Program-made: the position numbers and the translations under genes
NCBI GenBank assembly: GCA_025455205.1
Contig: JALOMZ010000157.1
Span: 1 to 5,628, forward strand
Direction: 5' to 3'
DNA from: Chitinophagaceae bacterium
GTDB taxonomy: Bacteria > Bacteroidota > Bacteroidia > Chitinophagales > Chitinophagaceae
DNA: 5,628 nt
The notes under the pieces: generated by a model
What the model was told of the DNA's origin: nothing
The model's database searches: none
Seen by the model: the letters and a program-made list of their open reading frames with translations, nothing else
Shown here: positions 5,614 through 5,628 of the stretch, piece after piece
How positions within the stretch are numbered: the stretch's first letter is position 1
Layout: every line of letters begins with the position of its first letter

Positions 5614-5628
5614 CCAAACAGCATTGCC

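Noticed and set aside
1..5628. CRISPR array, insertion sequence, tRNA or rRNA genes
   Set aside because: I saw no regularly spaced long repeats, no transposase reading frame with terminal inverted repeats, and no tRNA-like cloverleaf or rRNA sequence.

Overview
The window looks like part of a chromosome from a Bacteroidota bacterium, most likely Chitinophagaceae-like. This rests on signal peptides ending in '-AQ', the lack of clear Shine-Dalgarno sequences, two matches to the Bacteroidota -7 promoter consensus TAnnTTTG, and a PadR plus membrane-protein gene pair of a kind common in this phylum. The family placement is inference. Base composition looks moderately GC-rich by eye and even throughout. 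I see no sign of mobile DNA, tRNA, rRNA or CRISPR.

Layout. Positions 1-1716 hold the 3' three-quarters of a secreted family 3 glycoside hydrolase (BglX-like beta-glucosidase) whose start lies left of the window. A secreted glycerophosphodiester phosphodiesterase follows after 22 bp (1739-2545). After a 137-bp gap come a secreted serine esterase of the alpha/beta-hydrolase fold (2683-3486) and, 2 bp later, a cytoplasmic HAD phosphatase of YihX type (3489-4112). A short AT-rich control region (4113-4151) then leads into a translationally coupled pair: a PadR-type winged-helix regulator (4152-4493) and a four-helix membrane protein with a conserved-looking N-terminal cytosolic domain (4490-5191). 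On the minus strand, a small one-helix membrane protein (5561-5325) converges on that pair across a 133-bp gap containing short repeats.

How the genes may work together. The first four genes read as a catabolic and scavenging set. Three exported enzymes release sugar, glycerol phosphate or alcohol, and acyl or ester products outside the cytoplasm, and one sugar-phosphate-type phosphatase acts inside. The PadR/membrane-protein pair looks like a self-contained regulatory module: a promoter-proximal inverted repeat is a candidate PadR autoregulatory operator, and the membrane partner resembles in outline the HAAS-type proteins linked to PadR genes in Firmicutes. This pair is the least characterised and most interesting part of the window. 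The rest is ordinary accessory metabolism.
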